From assembly GCA_945876015.1 (NCBI GenBank), contig CAMCNM010000045.1, positions 1 through 10,258 of the forward strand: DNA of 10,258 bases, given 5' to 3'. The first letter of the stretch is position 1. Every line of letters begins with the position of its first letter. The notes under the pieces are model-generated. The model was not told the origin of the DNA, made no database searches, and was given only the letters and a program-made list of their open reading frames with translations. This stretch comes from Gemmatimonas phototrophica (lineage in GTDB: Bacteria; Gemmatimonadota; Gemmatimonadetes; Longimicrobiales; Gaopeijiaceae). Position numbers and translations under genes: made by a program. Positions 9,648-10,258 of the stretch are shown in pieces.

Positions 9648-10258
9648 TTACGAGACGAGTCGTCGTAACCGGAATCGGGCCGATCACGCCTTCTGGGATC
9701 GGCGTCGAGCGCTTCTGGGCGGGGCTCCACTCGGGACGGTCCCCGGTGGCCAAGGTGACGCGCTTCGACGCCTCTCCCTTCCGCACGACCATCGCGGCAC
9801 AGGTGCACGACTTCGAGCCCACCGACTTCATGGAGCGCCATCTGTCGCGCCGGCTCGACCTGTTCGCGCAGTATGCGGTCGCCGCGACCCGCGCCGCCCT
9901 GGACGACGCCGCGTTCCCCACCGATTCGGTCGATCCCGGGCGTGTCGGGGTGCAGTTCGGCTCCGCGCTCGGCGGGCTCGCGCAGGGGCAGATCGAGTTC
10001 ATGAACTTCCTGCAGCGCGGCGTGCGCAGCGTGAATCCGCGCGTGGCCACGACGGCGTTCTGCGGCGCCGCGAGCTGCCAGGTCGCGATCGAATTCGGGT
10101 TCACCGGTCCCAATGCGACCAACGCGATGAGCTGTGCGTCGGGTACCATCGCGGTGGGCGACGCGTGGCGCCTGATTCGCTCCGGGGACGTGGACGCCGC
10201 GGTGTGCGGAGGCGTCGAGGCGCCGCTCGGGCCGCTCACCTACGGCGCGTTCGCTCTG
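9644..10258 (+). CDS. Beta-ketoacyl-ACP synthase, FabF-like (partial, cut by window end)
   Basis: The first 205 codons are present and the frame is open to the last base, so the C-terminal half is missing. Thiolase-fold condensing enzymes of this type join an acyl chain to malonyl-ACP. The N-terminus RRVVVTGIGPITPSGIG (4-20) is the classic KAS II opening. VGVQFGSALGGL (101-112) and FGFTGPN (151-157) are conserved, and the nucleophile is Cys164 in AMSCASGTIAVGDA (161-174). The two catalytic histidines would lie past the window. A cysteine at the active site shows it is a chain-extending ketosynthase and not a chain-length factor. It reads more like FabF-type enzymes of secondary pathways than a housekeeping FabF, because no acpP or fabG flanks it on this side. 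The start ATG 9644 overlaps the SRPBCC stop, with GAGG ten bases upstream. Confidence 0.93.
   Translation, partial: MITRRVVVTGIGPITPSGIGVERFWAGLHSGRSPVAKVTRFDASPFRTTIAAQVHDFEPTDFMERHLSRRLDLFAQYAVAATRAALDDAAFPTDSVDPGRVGVQFGSALGGLAQGQIEFMNFLQRGVRSVNPRVATTAFCGAASCQVAIEFGFTGPNATNAMSCASGTIAVGDAWRLIRSGDVDAAVCGGVEAPLGPLTYGAFAL

Overview
The window is GC-rich bacterial DNA with dense genes, mostly GTG/ATG starts and TGA stops. An Omp85/BamA-type outer-membrane gene points to a didermic (Gram-negative) organism. No gene fixes the phylum. The impression is of a high-GC environmental lineage, possibly known only from metagenomes, but this is inference.

Layout. (1) Positions 1-413 hold no supportable gene, only several short inverted repeats, including a nested hairpin at 95-138. 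(2) A minus-strand pair follows: maeB (malic enzyme with a phosphotransacetylase-like domain, 4429-2084) and pckA (ATP-type PEP carboxykinase, 2087-477). They overlap by 4 bp (ATGA), and a strong intrinsic terminator (414-449) lies just after pckA. Both enzymes decarboxylate C4 acids to C3 units (malate to pyruvate, oxaloacetate to PEP), so this is a compact operon for the PEP-pyruvate-oxaloacetate node. (3) A divergent intergenic region of about 145 bp (4430-4574) contains a 13-bp palindrome. (4) A plus-strand run begins with an Omp85/BamA-like gene (4575-6365) that is broken as written: an apparent extra base beside the start codon, a one-base loss near 5578-5580, and an in-frame TGA at 5853. 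Its stop overlaps the start of an intact cation diffusion facilitator gene (6362-7231). (5) Nine bases later begins a tightly coupled set: SAM methyltransferase, geranylgeranyl-reductase-type FAD oxidoreductase, SRPBCC cyclase-like protein and a FabF-like ketosynthase. The last is cut by the window end. Each of these joins the next through an ATGA overlap.

How they work together. The last four genes look like the left end of a biosynthetic operon that builds a polyketide- or fatty-acid-like chain (ketosynthase), folds or aromatises it (SRPBCC), oxidises or reduces it (flavoenzyme) and methylates it. The product cannot be named from this window. The rest of the operon, such as an acyl carrier protein, more ketosynthases and reductases, would lie beyond 10258. 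The best candidates for something undescribed are this gene set and the damaged outer-membrane gene at the head of the same run.
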